Shown: in pieces, positions 5,431 to 5,455 of the stretch
Numbering within the stretch: position 1 is the first letter of the stretch
Layout of the letters: the number at the start of each line of letters is the position of its first letter
NCBI GenBank assembly: GCA_023488405.1
Contig: JAMDDW010000010.1
Span: 1-5,455 of the forward strand
From: Candidatus Parvarchaeota archaeon
GTDB taxonomy: Archaea > Nanobdellota > Nanobdellia > Parvarchaeales > Parvarchaeaceae
DNA: 5,455 bases
Direction of reading: 5' to 3'
Notes under the pieces: model-generated
What the model was told of the DNA's origin: nothing
Seen by the model: only the letters and a program-made list of their open reading frames with translations
Database searches by the model: none
Made by a program: the position numbers and the translations under genes

Positions 5431-5455
5431 TCCTTTTGTGCATCACTGTCTCGAT

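Noticed and set aside
1..5455. CRISPR array, insertion sequence, tRNA or other non-coding RNA
   Set aside because: Reading both strands I saw no regularly spaced repeats, inverted terminal repeats, transposase motifs or tRNA-like T-loop sequence; gaps between genes are at most about 60 nt.

Overview
This is a compact, AT-rich archaeal window. Every recognisable protein is of archaeal type: a Sec61/SecY translocon subunit, a DUF106 (Ylp1/EMC3-like) membrane protein, translation factor aIF2-alpha, Nop10, the archaeal DNA-repair protein NreA and a tRNA-splicing endonuclease. TATA-like boxes lie about 21-32 nt upstream of start codons with almost no leader, which fits archaeal leaderless transcription. 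Very tight packing, overlapping stop codons and short divergent proteins suggest a small-genome lineage, possibly DPANN. That placement is inference; no marker fixes a phylum.

Layout. The left part (+ strand) is secY, cut by the window edge, followed after 39 nt by the DUF106 gene with its own TATA box. Its stop codon overlaps the stop of a convergent minus-strand operon, read aIF2-alpha > nop10 > nreA (4120 down to 2069). A 61-nt divergent intergenic region holding a perfect 14-bp palindromic TATA element separates aIF2-alpha from endA on the + strand. endA is followed after 1 nt by a 38-codon, very basic ORF with a good ribosome binding site. That ORF ends in a 4-nt stop overlap with a convergent minus-strand gene of unknown function (190 aa), whose promoter lies just inside the right edge.

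How the genes relate. SecY and the DUF106 protein both serve membrane protein insertion. aIF2-alpha (initiator tRNA delivery), Nop10 (H/ACA pseudouridylation) and EndA (tRNA/rRNA intron removal) are information-processing genes, and NreA is a repair factor carried at the end of the aIF2-alpha operon. No mobile element, CRISPR array, tRNA, rRNA or tandem repeat is visible, and no gap between genes exceeds about 60 nt. The gene set is mostly housekeeping. The less ordinary points are an extracytoplasmic sequon-rich insert in the DUF106 protein, a PCNA-binding-like tail in NreA that stops before its aromatic residues, the complete lack of cysteine in NreA, the 38-aa basic protein, and the unknown 190-aa protein with a predicted beta-rich C-terminal half.
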